From Isoetes taiwanensis (taxonomy: Eukaryota; Streptophyta; Lycopodiopsida; Isoetales; Isoetaceae), in contig JAJEKV010000003.1 of assembly GCA_021234155.1 (NCBI GenBank), positions 27,883,166 to 27,947,165 on the forward strand: a stretch of DNA of 64,000 bases. The letters run 5' to 3'. Under the pieces are notes generated by a model. The model had not been told where the DNA came from. It was given only the letters and a program-made list of their open reading frames with translations, and searched no databases. Of the stretch, positions 1 to 9,437 are shown in pieces. The position numbers were made by a program, and so were the translations under genes. Each line of letters starts with the position of its first letter. Positions within the stretch are counted from its first letter, which is position 1.

Positions 1-768
1 ATATATTTCCTGGTTTATCATGTAAATTAGAACCTTGATCATTGGTGCAAGAGTGTCAATTTCATTGTTATGGACCAGGGCAAGTCGCACTTGCGGGCCT
101 TGGGACCAGGTGTTTGCTTTGGAAATGCCATCGGGTGGCCTGGGAATGTTCCAAAGTGCATCTACAGCCTAGGGGCGACGTATGGGGTTTTAAATGGTTA
201 AATTTTCGTATGTTAAAGTGGCATTTTAAATGAATTATAACGGGCCTTTTGGAAAACCACAACTATTGTTTTATGGGTATGAGGTGGTGTCCTGGGCAAG
301 ATGTTTAAAAGGAAAAATTGATCCCAGTAACGTCGCGTTGGAGCAGCTCGGTCGAATCTGATGGCCTTATAAATAAATAGGATTTGGTGACAATTTCTGT
401 GATCATAGTTTTGCCTCTGGAGCCAAGCAATTGGAGCATTCTGCTTTTTCTTGCTGCTTGATCTTCTACCTCTAGGGGTTTTAGACCATTTCCAATCGAT
501 TGGGAATCAATTCGGCTTGTTCCGAGCAACTCCATAATTTGGTGCTGCTTGTAAGGTCACTCCATTCTTGGAGCGTTCTTGACTTCTCTTTGAGCAATAC
601 TGCTGCTGCAGTATTGAGTTCTTGTGATAGAACTTCTGAAGCTGGGCTTCAGGCTGATCCTGGGGATCAGTAGCAGTTGTGCGTGGAGAGTTGTGGGAAC
701 TCATTGTTGAGGGGAGCTCTGGGAGTTCTAGGTAGCTCAATCGGACCTATTCTCTGTAGGCTGTGACA
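1..768 (+). repeat. Ty3/Gypsy 5' LTR, 3' portion
   Basis: This stretch ends in CA at 767-768 and is followed after three bases by a primer-binding site, which is the usual layout for the 3' boundary of a 5' LTR. The left boundary lies before the window or is not recognisable. A TATA-like box is at 369-377. Part of it (about 88-330) is a diverged relative of 28,690-29,050 read on the opposite strand; both share the GGTGGCCTG and GAATGTTCCAA words and a TTTCGTATG word in the same order. No gene is seen in it. The LTR end is well supported; its full length is unknown. Confidence 0.65.
369..377 (+). promoter_or_regulatory. TATA-like box in the Gypsy LTR
   Basis: TATAAATAA about 400 bases before the LTR end is a plausible core promoter for the element. 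It is inferred from the motif and its place in the LTR only. Confidence 0.4.
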
Positions 769-771
769 GTT

Positions 772-783
772 TGGTATCATAGC
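772..783 (+). other. Primer-binding site (initiator Met tRNA type)
   Basis: TGGTATCATAGC lies three bases after the LTR end. It matches the common plant retrotransposon PBS TGGTATCAGAGC, complementary to the 3' end of initiator methionine tRNA, at 11 of 12 positions. It fixes the element's orientation as plus. Confidence 0.7.
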
Positions 784-796
784 ACAGTTGAGAGCC

Positions 797-1980
797 ATGG
801 CTGATCCAACACAGGGTTTGGCGCAGCCAATTGATGGGTTACCGACTATAGCTTTGACTGATGTCATAGTACCTGCGCTCCGAGACATCTATTTGGAAGA
901 CTTGCCTATGTTCGATTTTGAAACGATGTTGCAGGCACAACCCAGTGTAGGATTGTCAGCTCCTTCCATAACTGATGTTAGTATGCAGCCTCTTATTGGT
1001 ACCGGACAGCCTGGGGGTAATCTAGTTCCACAGACAGGCTTGGCAGCTAGAGGGGCGAGTACCGTTGTCAGTGGAGTAGGCTCTGGGAGCAGTACTCCAA
1101 CAGCACCATTGATGGTGACTGCGACAACAGTTACTACTGTGCCAGGGGGTTCTCAAGAAGAGAATCCTTAATTGCTAAAACCCTGGACAATATGCAGAGA
1201 TAGATGAATCGAAGATTCTAAAGCGCTGCCCGGGAGCAACGCCTTAAAAAATAGGAGTGCTGCAAATAATTCCACAACCCAAATGGTACGAGCTACCACA
1301 AGGGGCCGGGTAGCTGCGAATGCACCACTTGTGGTTGGTCGCTCTATGACGGATACAGTAAACCGTTGTGAGTGAACCTTCCGAGGAGACCTTGAACGGG
1401 CTCTCGAAAGAGGAAATCAAAGCTCTGGAAAAGATGAAGTTGCCAGAGTTTGATGGAATGGGAACGCCAGAGGATGCGATGCTCTGGTTGGGTCGCATGA
1501 AATTATAGTATACGGCTACTAAGAAAGGCGATACTGCAAAAGTGTTGCGCGTCTCTCTTAAGTTAGAAGGTGTTGCCGCTTCATGGTGGGCTATTCACAC
1601 CGATAGCGGAAAGACCTTTCGGTCTTGGACAAACTTTTGTAAATAATTCAAAGATAGTATGCGTCTCATTTTGATAGTCGCCATGCACTAATATCACTCA
1701 GGGAGTCGGTGCAAACTGGAACTTTACAGGAGTACATTAGCAAGCTCCGTGGGTTGTTTGCGAGACATCCCTTGGTCATGAGGAACTTCAGAAGACCAAA
1801 AAGAGTTTCGATTGGAAGTCAAAACGAGCTGAAAATTCTGCAGAATCATCTCCTAAGAAGAGGAAATGGAATCAGTCAAATAAAAAGGCTGCAAGGCAGT
1901 CTAAAGATTCCAGTCAGAAAAAGGAAGCTATAAGGTGTTATAATTGCCGGGGCATGGGTCATTATGTGAGAGAATGTCCT
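797..1980 (+). pseudogene. Ty3/Gypsy gag, broken
   Basis: The likely start is the ATG at 797, 13 bases after the PBS, giving MADPTQGLAQ. The first frame stops at 1171. Capsid-like sequence resumes around 1,420-1,680 with a PEFDGMGTPEDAMLWLGRM segment and a GVAASWW segment, matching the retrotransposon gag pattern (F-G, A-x-x-WL, L-x-G-x-A-x-x-WW). It is interrupted by stops at about 1,506 and 1,642. A zinc knuckle follows at 1,936-1,977. The protein would have formed the virus-like particle and bound element RNA; with at least three breaks it cannot be made as one chain. Confidence 0.8.
1936..1977 (+). other. Gag CCHC zinc knuckle
   Basis: The frame reads CYNCRGMGHYVREC, an exact CX2CX4HX4C knuckle. 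It marks the C-terminal nucleocapsid part of the Gypsy gag and is intact although the surrounding gag is broken. Confidence 0.85.
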
Positions 1981-2040
1981 AAGCTGCAAAAGTCAAAGAA
2001 GACGATAACCGCAACGGTCAAAACACCAACGGAGGGTGAA

Positions 2041-2560
2041 ATCATGAAGACGTTGTCAGCTATTGCAAGGGAAGAGAGCATGGTAAATGTTTCTTCTAAA
2101 GTTTTCTTTTGTAAAGTTATTCATGTTCTAGGTAGAATCAAGGGAAGGGATGTGGTTGTTCTTATTGATTCTGCGAGCACTGGCAATTTCTTGTCTGCAG
2201 ACTTAGCAAGGGAGCTAGGCCTGTAGCTGACAAAGGTGACTCCGTACGTGGTTGAAAGAGAGGCGGGCTTCAAGTTCAGCATGGAGATCAATAAGCGCAG
2301 AATGTAAACTTAATACTTCAAGATAGAAGTTCACCTAGATCAGTATAGTTCAGAATTGATGCCGATTTGATCAATTTGAAACGTTATGATGTCATTTTAG
2401 GGATAAAGTGGCTTCAAACTGCACGTCTGCTCATTGACTGTGCATCCCATATGTTAACTTTTGAGTTAGAAGACACTAAGTCTGTTAGTATACAAGGATC
2501 ACCTTATGTGGGATCTGGAAAATTTTTATCGGCCACTCAGGCCAAAACTGTGTATAATAA
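2041..2560 (+). pseudogene. Ty3/Gypsy retropepsin domain, broken
   Basis: The frame 1954-2226 reads VVVLIDSASTGNFLS. The aligned family motif is LIDSG(A/S)T, so the glycine after Asp-Ser is alanine here. The frame then stops at 2226. The second half resumes at 2367 with YDVILGIKWL, the usual Y-D-(V/I)-ILG-x-x-WL motif near the end of Gypsy proteases. The domain would have cut the gag-pol polyprotein. The stop, the frame break and the altered active-site glycine indicate loss of function. Confidence 0.75.
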
Positions 2561-2619
2561 TCAAGTTTTCGGAATATATGTATATGATGATGATATATGC
2601 GTAAAAACTTGTAATTCAC

Positions 2620-3465
2620 TTGCAACCGGGTGGAAGCTCCCAGCTTCATCCTCAGTTACTTGATCTTTTAGAAAGATACAAGGATGTGTTTCCCGAGGAG
2701 TTGCCCATAGGACCACCTCCGTCAAGGGGAGTGGAGCATGAGATTAACCTTGAGCCTAGAACTAAACCAATTGCAAGAGCGCCTTACCGCTTAAGTCCTC
2801 TTGAGTTAGAGAAAGTTAAAAAGCAAGTTAAAGAATTGCTTGAAAAGGGGTTTATCCAGCCAAGCAAATCTCCTTTTGTGGCTTCAGTGCTGCTACTTAA
2901 GAAAAAAGATGAGACTATGCGCATGTGCATAGATTATCGCGGGCTTAACAAAGCCACAATTAAGGATAGATATCCTTTACCACGGATTGATGATATCTTA
3001 GATCATTTGGGCAGTGCAACTTGGTTTATCAAGATTGATTTGAGAAGTGGATATCATCAAATCAACATCCGTGATGAACCAGAAACTGCTTGTCGAACTC
3101 ATCAAGGTCATTATGAGTTCATAATCATGCCGTTTGGTCTCACCAATGTGCCAGCTACATTCACGAGGTTGATGACTAAGTATTTGCTGATTACTTAGAC
3201 AAATCAGTTGAAGTATTCTTGGATGATATACTTGTTTACTCGAACTCATTGGAAGAACACTTTCAGCATCTAGAGCAAGTGCTTAAAGTGTTGTGATCCA
3301 ATAAGTTGTATGCCAAAATCTCTAAATGTGATTTTCTCAAGCAAAGAGTTGCTTATTTGGGTCACATCTTATCGAGGGAGGGAGTGTCTCCAGACCCTAG
3401 CAAGGTACGAGCGGTCCAGGAATGGATTCAACCTAAGAATGTTCATGACTTGAGAAGTTTTCTTG
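2620..3465 (+). pseudogene. Ty3/Gypsy reverse transcriptase, broken and truncated
   Basis: The frame to 3198 contains the classical opening ([21 protein letters not shown]), [33 protein letters not shown] and [14 protein letters not shown] frame change near 3,198 leads to VFLDDILVYSNSLEEH, the catalytic box with F-L-D-D in place of the usual Y-x-D-D, then a stop near 3,296. AYLGHILSREGVSPDP follows to about 3,462. Immediately after that the reading changes to Copia integrase, so RNase H and Gypsy integrase are absent. The RT family assignment is certain; the gene is dead. Confidence 0.9.
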
Positions 3466-3639
3466 TCACCTCTGCTCAATTCAAGTGTTTTTGTGAAGAG
3501 CATGGTATAGCTTGTGAGCCTATCATCACTGATTCCCCTCAGCAAAATGGTATTGTTGAGTATCAAGAATGTGCGATAATCAATGTTGTTCGATGTATGC
3601 TTATTCATGCTGGCTTGGATAAGTCATTTTGGGCAAAAA
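3466..3639 (+). pseudogene. Ty1/Copia integrase fragment
   Basis: The frame reads FKCFCEEHGIACEPI then DSPQQNGIVEYQE and LDKSFWAKT. These match the Copia integrase core (FKxFCxxxGI, PQQNGVAER, FWAEA). Glu-Tyr replaces the usual Glu-Arg after the Val, and the preceding catalytic Asp residues are missing because the domain starts abruptly at the junction with Gypsy RT. It is fused in frame to the Gypsy C-terminus, giving a chimeric reading frame of about 168 codons (3,306-3,812). Confidence 0.8.
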
Positions 3640-4015
3640 CTGGATATCCAGCTCCAGAAAAAACATACACAGTTTTCGTCCCAGTGAGCCCTCGAAAATT
3701 CACAACCGCCCCAGAACCAGATGCAGGCTCTGATACCATGTTGAATTTACTAGTTTTACTAAGAAAACACAAAAGAAAGGAATGCATCACAATACAAAGA
3801 CATGTTTATTGAATGATGTGTGTTACAATATATAGGACACAAAAAGGTCCACACATGGAAAAAGGTGAAAGCTATAAGGAGCTCTCGTCGCCTTTTTATA
3901 AAGGCACGCTGCCCTAATATAGGGACGCTGCATCTGGTTCTGGAGCGGTTGTGAATTTTCGAGGGCTCACTGGGATAAAAAACTTTGTATGTTTTTTCTG
4001 GAGCTGGATATCCAG
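3640..4015. repeat. Head-to-head inverted repeat of Copia 5' end
   Basis: The arms 3,640-3,726 and 3,928-4,015 are about 87 bases long and reverse complements with only a few differences. The outer ends carry CTGGATATCCAG. Both arms encode the start of a Copia gag (FSGAGYP), one on each strand. The plus-strand arm continues into the gag at 4,016. The minus-strand arm stops at GYP and runs into the integrase fragment. The spacer holds a minus-strand PBS and LTR end. This is a rearranged Copia 5' end, not a conventional MITE. Confidence 0.75.
3726..3738 (-). other. Copia primer-binding site on the minus strand
   Basis: The reverse complement is TGGTATCAGAGCC, an exact 13-base match to the plant initiator-Met PBS. 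The minus-strand sequence before it (3,740 to about 3,835) resembles a Copia LTR end, with a TATATA run and CAATAAA. This shows that the left arm is the 5' end of a minus-strand Copia copy. Confidence 0.75.
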
Positions 4016-4790
4016 CCTGGAAGATTAAGATGGAGCTCGTCCTGCAAAGCGAAAAGCTTTTTGGAATTGTGATTGGAAATAATCTTCCTCCGGTGCAGTC
4101 GGTTGATGCAATTACCGGTAATCTTGTTCAGAACGGTGTTGCATACGATGCTTGGGTTAAGGATGTAGATGATTGGCATGACAAAGATCAAACAGCTCAA
4201 GCATTGATTCTCTATGCACTCAAAGAATCTATTTTAATGGATGCTAAGGATTTTGTTACTTCTAGTGAAGTATGGAAGTATTTGGAAAAAACTTATATGA
4301 AAAACTATGCATGAAGTGCTTAGTCTCCGCAAGGATCTTACATCATTGCAGTATCGTATGAATGATTCGTTTGACGAACATGTGGATAAATTTAAAGTGC
4401 TTCTAGAAGCATTGTCCGCAGCTAGTGCTAGTGTTCCGCATGATCAACATGTTGTTTATTTTTTGGAATCCATGCCAGAAGAGCTTCAGACTCTTACGAT
4501 AGTTCTAGCCAACAAAAAATCTATGACCTTAGATCGGGCTTGTGAATCTTTAAAAGATGGAGTACGAAAATTACAAAGGCAATCTATGCAAGACGATCAA
4601 GCTTTAATTGTTGCTAGTAATAAACGAGATCGAGAAGATGAAAAGGCGGCCTTTGTTACTGATACAAAGGCTAGTCGTAGTCGCAGTAGAAGCTGGCGTC
4701 GTGGTGGTGATACGCAGCAATTGGCTAGACTTGAGCAACATAAGTCAGAAACATTGCAAAAAGACGAATCATGTTGAAAGTGAATGTTAT
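4016..4790 (+). pseudogene. Ty1/Copia gag, frameshifted
   Basis: The first frame (3,985-4,314) gives WKIKMELVLQSEKLFGIV and DAWVKDVDDWHDKDQTAQA, then SSEVWKYLEKTY. The overlapping second frame (4,307-4,777) continues with LRKDLTSLQYRMNDSFDEH and MPEELQTL. This is the UBN2/retrotran_gag_2 pattern of Copia gag. A third frame carries CKKTNHVESEC, a knuckle of the CX2CX4HX4C type that has lost its first cysteine spacing, at about 4,755-4,790. The product would be the particle protein. Two frame changes break it. Confidence 0.85.
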
Positions 4791-4904
4791 TATAAACGCT
4801 TTGTTAATGAGCATAAATCTTTACTCCGGGCAATCCGAGATGGGCCTCATATTTCAGATGAACATGCAAATGTTGCATGTGATGAAGCTTCTGAAGCCAG
4901 TTTT

Positions 4905-5345
4905 TCTACAGGAGTTGTTGTTTCCATGATTATTGATTCTGGTGCAACACACAGCACATGACTTTTCATAGGCATTGGTTGAAGAATTATCGCTCGCTTC
5001 AACTTAGGAAACTTGTATTTCTTGGTGATAACACGACTCATGTGGTCAAAGGCATTGGAGATATTCATGTTAATACTTCCAGTGGTGTGCAAGTCTTGTG
5101 TGGTATCTTACATGTGCCTGGTTTACGCCGGAACCTTATTTCCGTGTCTAGGCTTGTTGATCTTGGTCTATCCATACAGTTTGATAGACGATTATGTAGC
5201 TTCATTCAAGATGGATGTGTGCTTGGAGTTGCCCAGAGACAAGGTCGATTGTACGAGCTTAAATTGACCGATGATTTTGTGAATCTTATGACTGCCAGTG
5301 GAGATGAATCAAGTACACTGTGGCATTGTCCGCAGGGTTTGATGC
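4905..5345 (+). pseudogene. Ty1/Copia protease and pre-integrase region, broken
   Basis: IIDSGATHS at about 4,930-4,957 is the canonical Copia protease active site, followed at once by a stop. The next frame (4,958-5,353) continues with LGDNTTHVVKGIGDI, LHVPGLRRNLISVS and GRLYELKL, ending at LWH. These are the rest of the protease and the GAG pre-integrase domain, which normally ends LWHxRLGH. The element is cut off there. No Copia RT or RNase H follows. Confidence 0.8.
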
Positions 5346-5349
5346 GGCA

Positions 5350-6725
5350 TTAGGTGATCCTCTTGGTGGATGTCAGGTATGGGTTATGTTTATAGAATTG
5401 AAAACTCAAAGTTCTGTATGTGACTAGTAATTGTCATTTTGCTTGGCAATCTTTTTCTGCCATAAGAAATAAAGGATGGTGAGCCTGCTGATGTGCCAGG
5501 TTAGAACTTATCCAAATATTCTGATGCCCCTTGTATATTTATTTTGGTGTCAGTGCAAATTTAGTAACCACGGATATTTAAGAAGTATGTAAAACACGAA
5601 GTCCGTCGTATTGAAGGTCTGGCTTAGCTTATAGTCCCCGTGCTGTGACCATCTTTCACAAGTATATATAGAGACTTGATTTTTGTGCAGTGAAGCAATT
5701 CCTGTATCAAGGAGTTGGAATCAATCTTACACTTCCAAGCTCAAGGGTCTTGCTTGTATCCATATAAGCCATTTTGAGGAGGTGTCCTTTATTTTGCTTG
5801 CATCAATACTAACCCTGCTGCATGAACACCTCTTCTAGGTCACTTTCAAAAGAAAGAGAAGCTATTACAGCCAAGACTGTTTTTATAATAGTCATTTTGG
5901 CCATTGGAGGAAACCCCCTTGTATTATGTTGTTGGGCAATAGCAATTCTTAAATATCGAAGCCCTCGTGCATCGTGATGTCTTGATCTAGATGGCTTTTA
6001 TCCCCTTGCATCCCAGAACCTTTTTTTGTCTTTGGCATGTCAGAGTTCCCAGGAATGGTTTTTCAGATTTTAATGGGGTACTCAGATTATGGTTTGTGGG
6101 AGCCACTGGAGGAAATTTGCACACCATCTAGGATTGTGCACTCGGTCTTTTACATTCTTGGACGCCGAAGTCTACAGCTGTTCGGGATGGGAATGGGTGA
6201 TCAAGAGGATGCTTGACTTTTTCTTTCTTCTCACGCAGTTGCACTAGCATCTAGATCATTCAGCAGGGACTTTTTTTAGCTGTCAGCATGCTTGGTCAGT
6301 TTGTCCTTGGGGTTGTGCCACCACACAGAATCTCTCTTCTTGGGAATGTGCATATAGGTCACCTCTCTGATCATGTTCAGACATTTTCTCTCCATCGAGA
6401 ATGGCCATATCCTGCAGGGTGTTGCTGTTGGCATTGCAAGATCTTTAGCCTGCGTGACGACACTTGAAAGATTGACATTGGTAAATTCTTATCGGGATGA
6501 GATATCATGCTTAATGTGGATAAAGGTTTGATCTTTTTCACTTTGTGTAGTCTTCATTCACAGTGATCTAAAGCTGGAAATGCCTAAGCATTTGCCATTT
6601 GTGCTCCATGACATAATGTTTTGGTCATGGGGCCAGAAGCATCTTAGATCAAACTCCTCCTTATGTTTAGCATGTTGAGGATCCGAAGATGCATGATTCA
6701 CAAGTTGAAGTGGTGGAGAAGACTG
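5350..6725. other. No gene recognised
   Basis: About 1.4 kb with short, interrupted frames on both strands. I see no domain, RNA gene, clear repeat or transposon end. It is AT-moderate and may be decayed transposon or intergenic DNA. Confidence 0.5.
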
Positions 6726-7416
6726 CATAGATCTAGATTCTATTAATATTCCTCTAGATTCTCAAAGATTCTATGTAGATTCTCCTAGATTCTCTAAGAT
6801 CCTATCAAGGTTCCCCTATATTCTCAAATATTCTATAAAGATTCTCTAGGTTTCCATAAATTCTCTCGAGATTCCCATAGATTTCAAAGATTGTCCCAAG
6901 ATTCATCTAGATTCCCCACAATTCTATGTAGATTCCCTTAGATTCTATGAAGATTTTCGTGGGTACTCAAAGATTCCATCAACTAGATTCTTAAAGATTC
7001 CATCAGGAATTCCCTAGATTCTGAAATATTCTCTCAAGATTCACATAGATTCCCTAAGATTCTATGTCTTGAGATTCCCTAAATTCCCAAAGACTATTCC
7101 AAGATTCCTCTAGATTCCCCAAGATTCTATGTAGATTCTCTTAGCTTCCTGAGATCGTATGAGGATTCCCCTAGATTCTTGAAGATTCTCCCAAGAATCC
7201 CATAGATTTTGCAAAATTCTATATAGATTCTCCTAGATTCTCTAAAATCCTACAAAGATTCCCCTAGATTTCCAAAGATCCTAATGAGATTCCCTTAGAT
7301 TCCCTAAGGTTCTATTGAGATTCCTCTAAATTCCTAAAGGTCCCATGAAGATTCCCATAGATCCCCTTAAATTACATAGATTTCGTAAAATCCTAAGATT
7401 CTAAGAAGATTCTTAA
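6726..7416. repeat. Degenerate AGATTC minisatellite
   Basis: About 690 bases of imperfect tandem repeats built from words such as AGATTCCCCTAGATTC, CAAAGATTCTAT and GTAGATTC, with a unit of roughly 28-36 bases. GATTC recurs many dozen times, almost always on the plus strand. No frame is maintained. It ends where GGGCCCC-containing unique sequence begins. Confidence 0.8.
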
Positions 7417-7424
7417 AATCCGAT

Positions 7425-7672
7425 CAAGTGGGCCCCAACTACGATGGAACGGTGCCAAAGCACCACTCATTGGAAAGTCCTCGATCAGAAGAATCCAAAG
7501 GCGTGGGCCCCACCTTCATCCAACCCCTCTACCGCAAGTTATGTGTCTTTGAAGACGATTTAGAAAAAAATAAGCTTCTTGGAAAATCCACTCATAAATG
7601 TTTTGTACCTTACTTTTTATTAATGAAAGTGCCACCTCATCTCTTTAAAAAAAAAAATTTAAAAATTAATAT
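7425..7672 (+). mobile_element. Possible retroposon 3' end with A-rich tail
   Basis: The sequence ends in an A-rich run (about 7,647-7,672) after TTATTAATGAAAGTGCC, resembling the 3' end of a polyadenylated retroposon. An 84-codon frame spans it but matches nothing I know. No flanking duplication was found, so this is weak. Confidence 0.25.
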
Positions 7673-7844
7673 AAACGCTTAATGGCTAGGATTTATTCTC
7701 GCCTTTTGATCTAATGGTTAGAATTTGCTACACCAAATCCACTTTTTGGCACCTTCTTGACAAAATTCAAGGTCTAGGATTTCTCCTTCCCTTTTCATCT
7801 GACGGCTTATACGCATGGTGCATGTTCACCTACAAGAGGGCTGC

Positions 7845-8046
7845 TTAGGGTGGATCGATGTGGCACTGTCTCAGCCATCGATCTCAGATCTGGATGGCCC
7901 AGACAACGACACCTCAAATACTGGACCACTAGATAAGGAGGGAGCTTAAATGGTGGTTCAATTCGGGCCGTCAATCTCAGATCTGGACGGCCTAGACATC
8001 GCCACCTCAAAATATTGGAACACTGGATACAAGGGGGATGCTTATA
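7845..8046 (+). repeat. Two-copy direct repeat, about 100 bp
   Basis: Two adjacent imperfect copies share TCTCAGATCTGGAYGGCC and a CCACCTCAAA word followed by a TGGA(A/C)CACT word. Copy 1 is about 7,877-7,945 with its left part; copy 2 is about 7,969-8,046. This looks like an old local duplication. Confidence 0.65.
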
Positions 8047-8084
8047 TAATTGGTGGCCTCAAAGGAGGATGCTACTGGTTCAGA

Positions 8085-8222
8085 TGTAGCACCTACATCT
8101 ATGAGATATATTTTCCCTCTTTTTGGTTTGCCTTTTTCTATCTTAAGTGATCGGCACACCAAGTTTACAGGTCATTTTTGGAGGGATCAAATGACGATCT
8201 CTTTGAAAAAGACATATTGCAG
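8085..8222 (+). pseudogene. Ty3/Gypsy integrase fragment
   Basis: The plus frame reads FPLFGLPFSILSDRHTKFTG then HFWRDQ. This matches the Gypsy integrase core (GLPxxIxSDRDxxFxxxFWxxL) around the second catalytic Asp, here SDRH instead of SDRD. Only about 45 codons remain. It is a stranded fragment with no neighbouring element domains. Confidence 0.8.
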
Positions 8223-8404
8223 CAAATTATAGCTTTTGAAGGGACTTGCCATCATAAAATATGACAACCAAACCACAAAGGACTTGCCACCAAACCACAA
8301 GGAGAGGACATATTGCAAGTTTAAAATGTATAATAATGGTTTAGAATACAACTACATATATACACAAGTTATTTAGCACGTCGCATTTTCCTATGGCGCA
8401 AGTT

Positions 8405-8612
8405 GGGTAGTGGTCGTGTGGTGTGTGTAGTGTAGTGCATGTGGTCATGGTAGTGTAATATGTATAGTCTAGTGTAGTGTATATGTAGTGGTGTGGTGTG
8501 TTGTGTGTGTAGTGTAGTGTATGTGTAGTGTGTAGTGTATGTCTTAGTGTTTGTAGAGTATATGTAGTATGGTGTGTAGTGTGTGTAGTGTATATGTAGT
8601 GTGTATATTCTA
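8405..8612. repeat. GTGTAGT-rich low-complexity tract
   Basis: About 200 bases of GTGTAGTGTA-type microsatellite with irregular units. Long frames on either strand here (for example a Tyr/Thr/His-rich minus frame) are by-products of the repeat. Confidence 0.85.
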
Positions 8613-8940
8613 GGACTTTCTAAAAGATTATAAAAATACCGGAACAATCTAGAACGTCCTAGAATCTTCTAGAACTTTCTAGAACATCCTAGTTCCTACC
8701 TGCACATGTTCCAGAACATTATGGAGCAATTAGAGTTTAAACTTTTATTTTGTGCCTAAGATGTTTGACCATGAGGATCTAGAAAACTGGCATTAAACTA
8801 AAAACTCCATCCTCGTATGAAAGGCCCTTTTATATGCTGAGAAAGGAGACTTTTTTGCGCACAAATGCATATGGGATATTTTGTGCATACTCTAAGTGCA
8901 CCACGTATATTCTAGAACATTCTAGAACCTACTAGATCTC
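8606..8940. repeat. TTCTAGAAC-type degenerate repeats
   Basis: The clusters at 8,606-8,690 and 8,908-8,935 contain repeated TTCTAGAAC and TCTAGAAC words, a short palindromic unit (TTCTAGAA). About 220 bases of plain AT-rich sequence lie between. The function is unknown. Confidence 0.5.
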
Positions 8941-9229
8941 TATACACTTCCTTTTGCTCTATCTCATGCGTAGTTGTGTTGCATTTTTAGGCCTGAGAAC
9001 TTTTGGAAACTTTTTATGCTTGATATGAGTGCATATCAGAAATTTAGATTATTATATATGTATGCAGCGCTTTTTACTCAACATGAGGCATGTCCTTTGA
9101 TTTTTTCTCTATATACTAGAAGCACTTTGTTGTAAAGTCTGCATTTATTGATTCATGGGGCCTAAGAATTGTACGGTCAAACAAGGAGAGTACTATGTAG
9201 TTGCATTATAGACTTGATTATACATTTTG

Positions 9230-9437
9230 AATGTACAATATTTCCCCTCCCTGTGGTTTGATGGCAAGTCCTTTGTGGTTTGGTTGCCATGTTTTATGGC
9301 GTAAGAAAATACTCTCTATCTACCTACTACCAAAAGTTCTTATTTTTCCTCCTCATCTAAGGATTGCCTTCATTGATGGCAACACCATGCACTCTTCATA
9401 CTAGTGCATCAGTTAATAACTCTAAGTAATAAATGAG
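9230..9437 (-). repeat. 3' flank of a protease-family copy
   Basis: The sequence shares long words with 38,600-38,850 and 14,390-14,460, such as TTTGTGGTTTGGTTGCCAT, the TCTATCTACCTA run and ACTAGTGCATCAGTT. In the intact locus this lies just downstream of the minus-strand aspartic protease. Here it is interrupted by the LINE at 9,438. Confidence 0.75.

Noticed and set aside
3640-4015. A MITE inserted into a Copia element
   Set aside because: Both arms encode Copia gag start and the spacer contains a PBS and LTR end, so it is a rearranged Copia 5' end.
6726-7416. CRISPR-like array
   Set aside because: Units are degenerate, spacers are not unique and the context is eukaryotic.
8369-8647. A 92-codon Tyr/Thr/His-rich minus frame
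   Set aside because: Produced by the GTGTAGT microsatellite.
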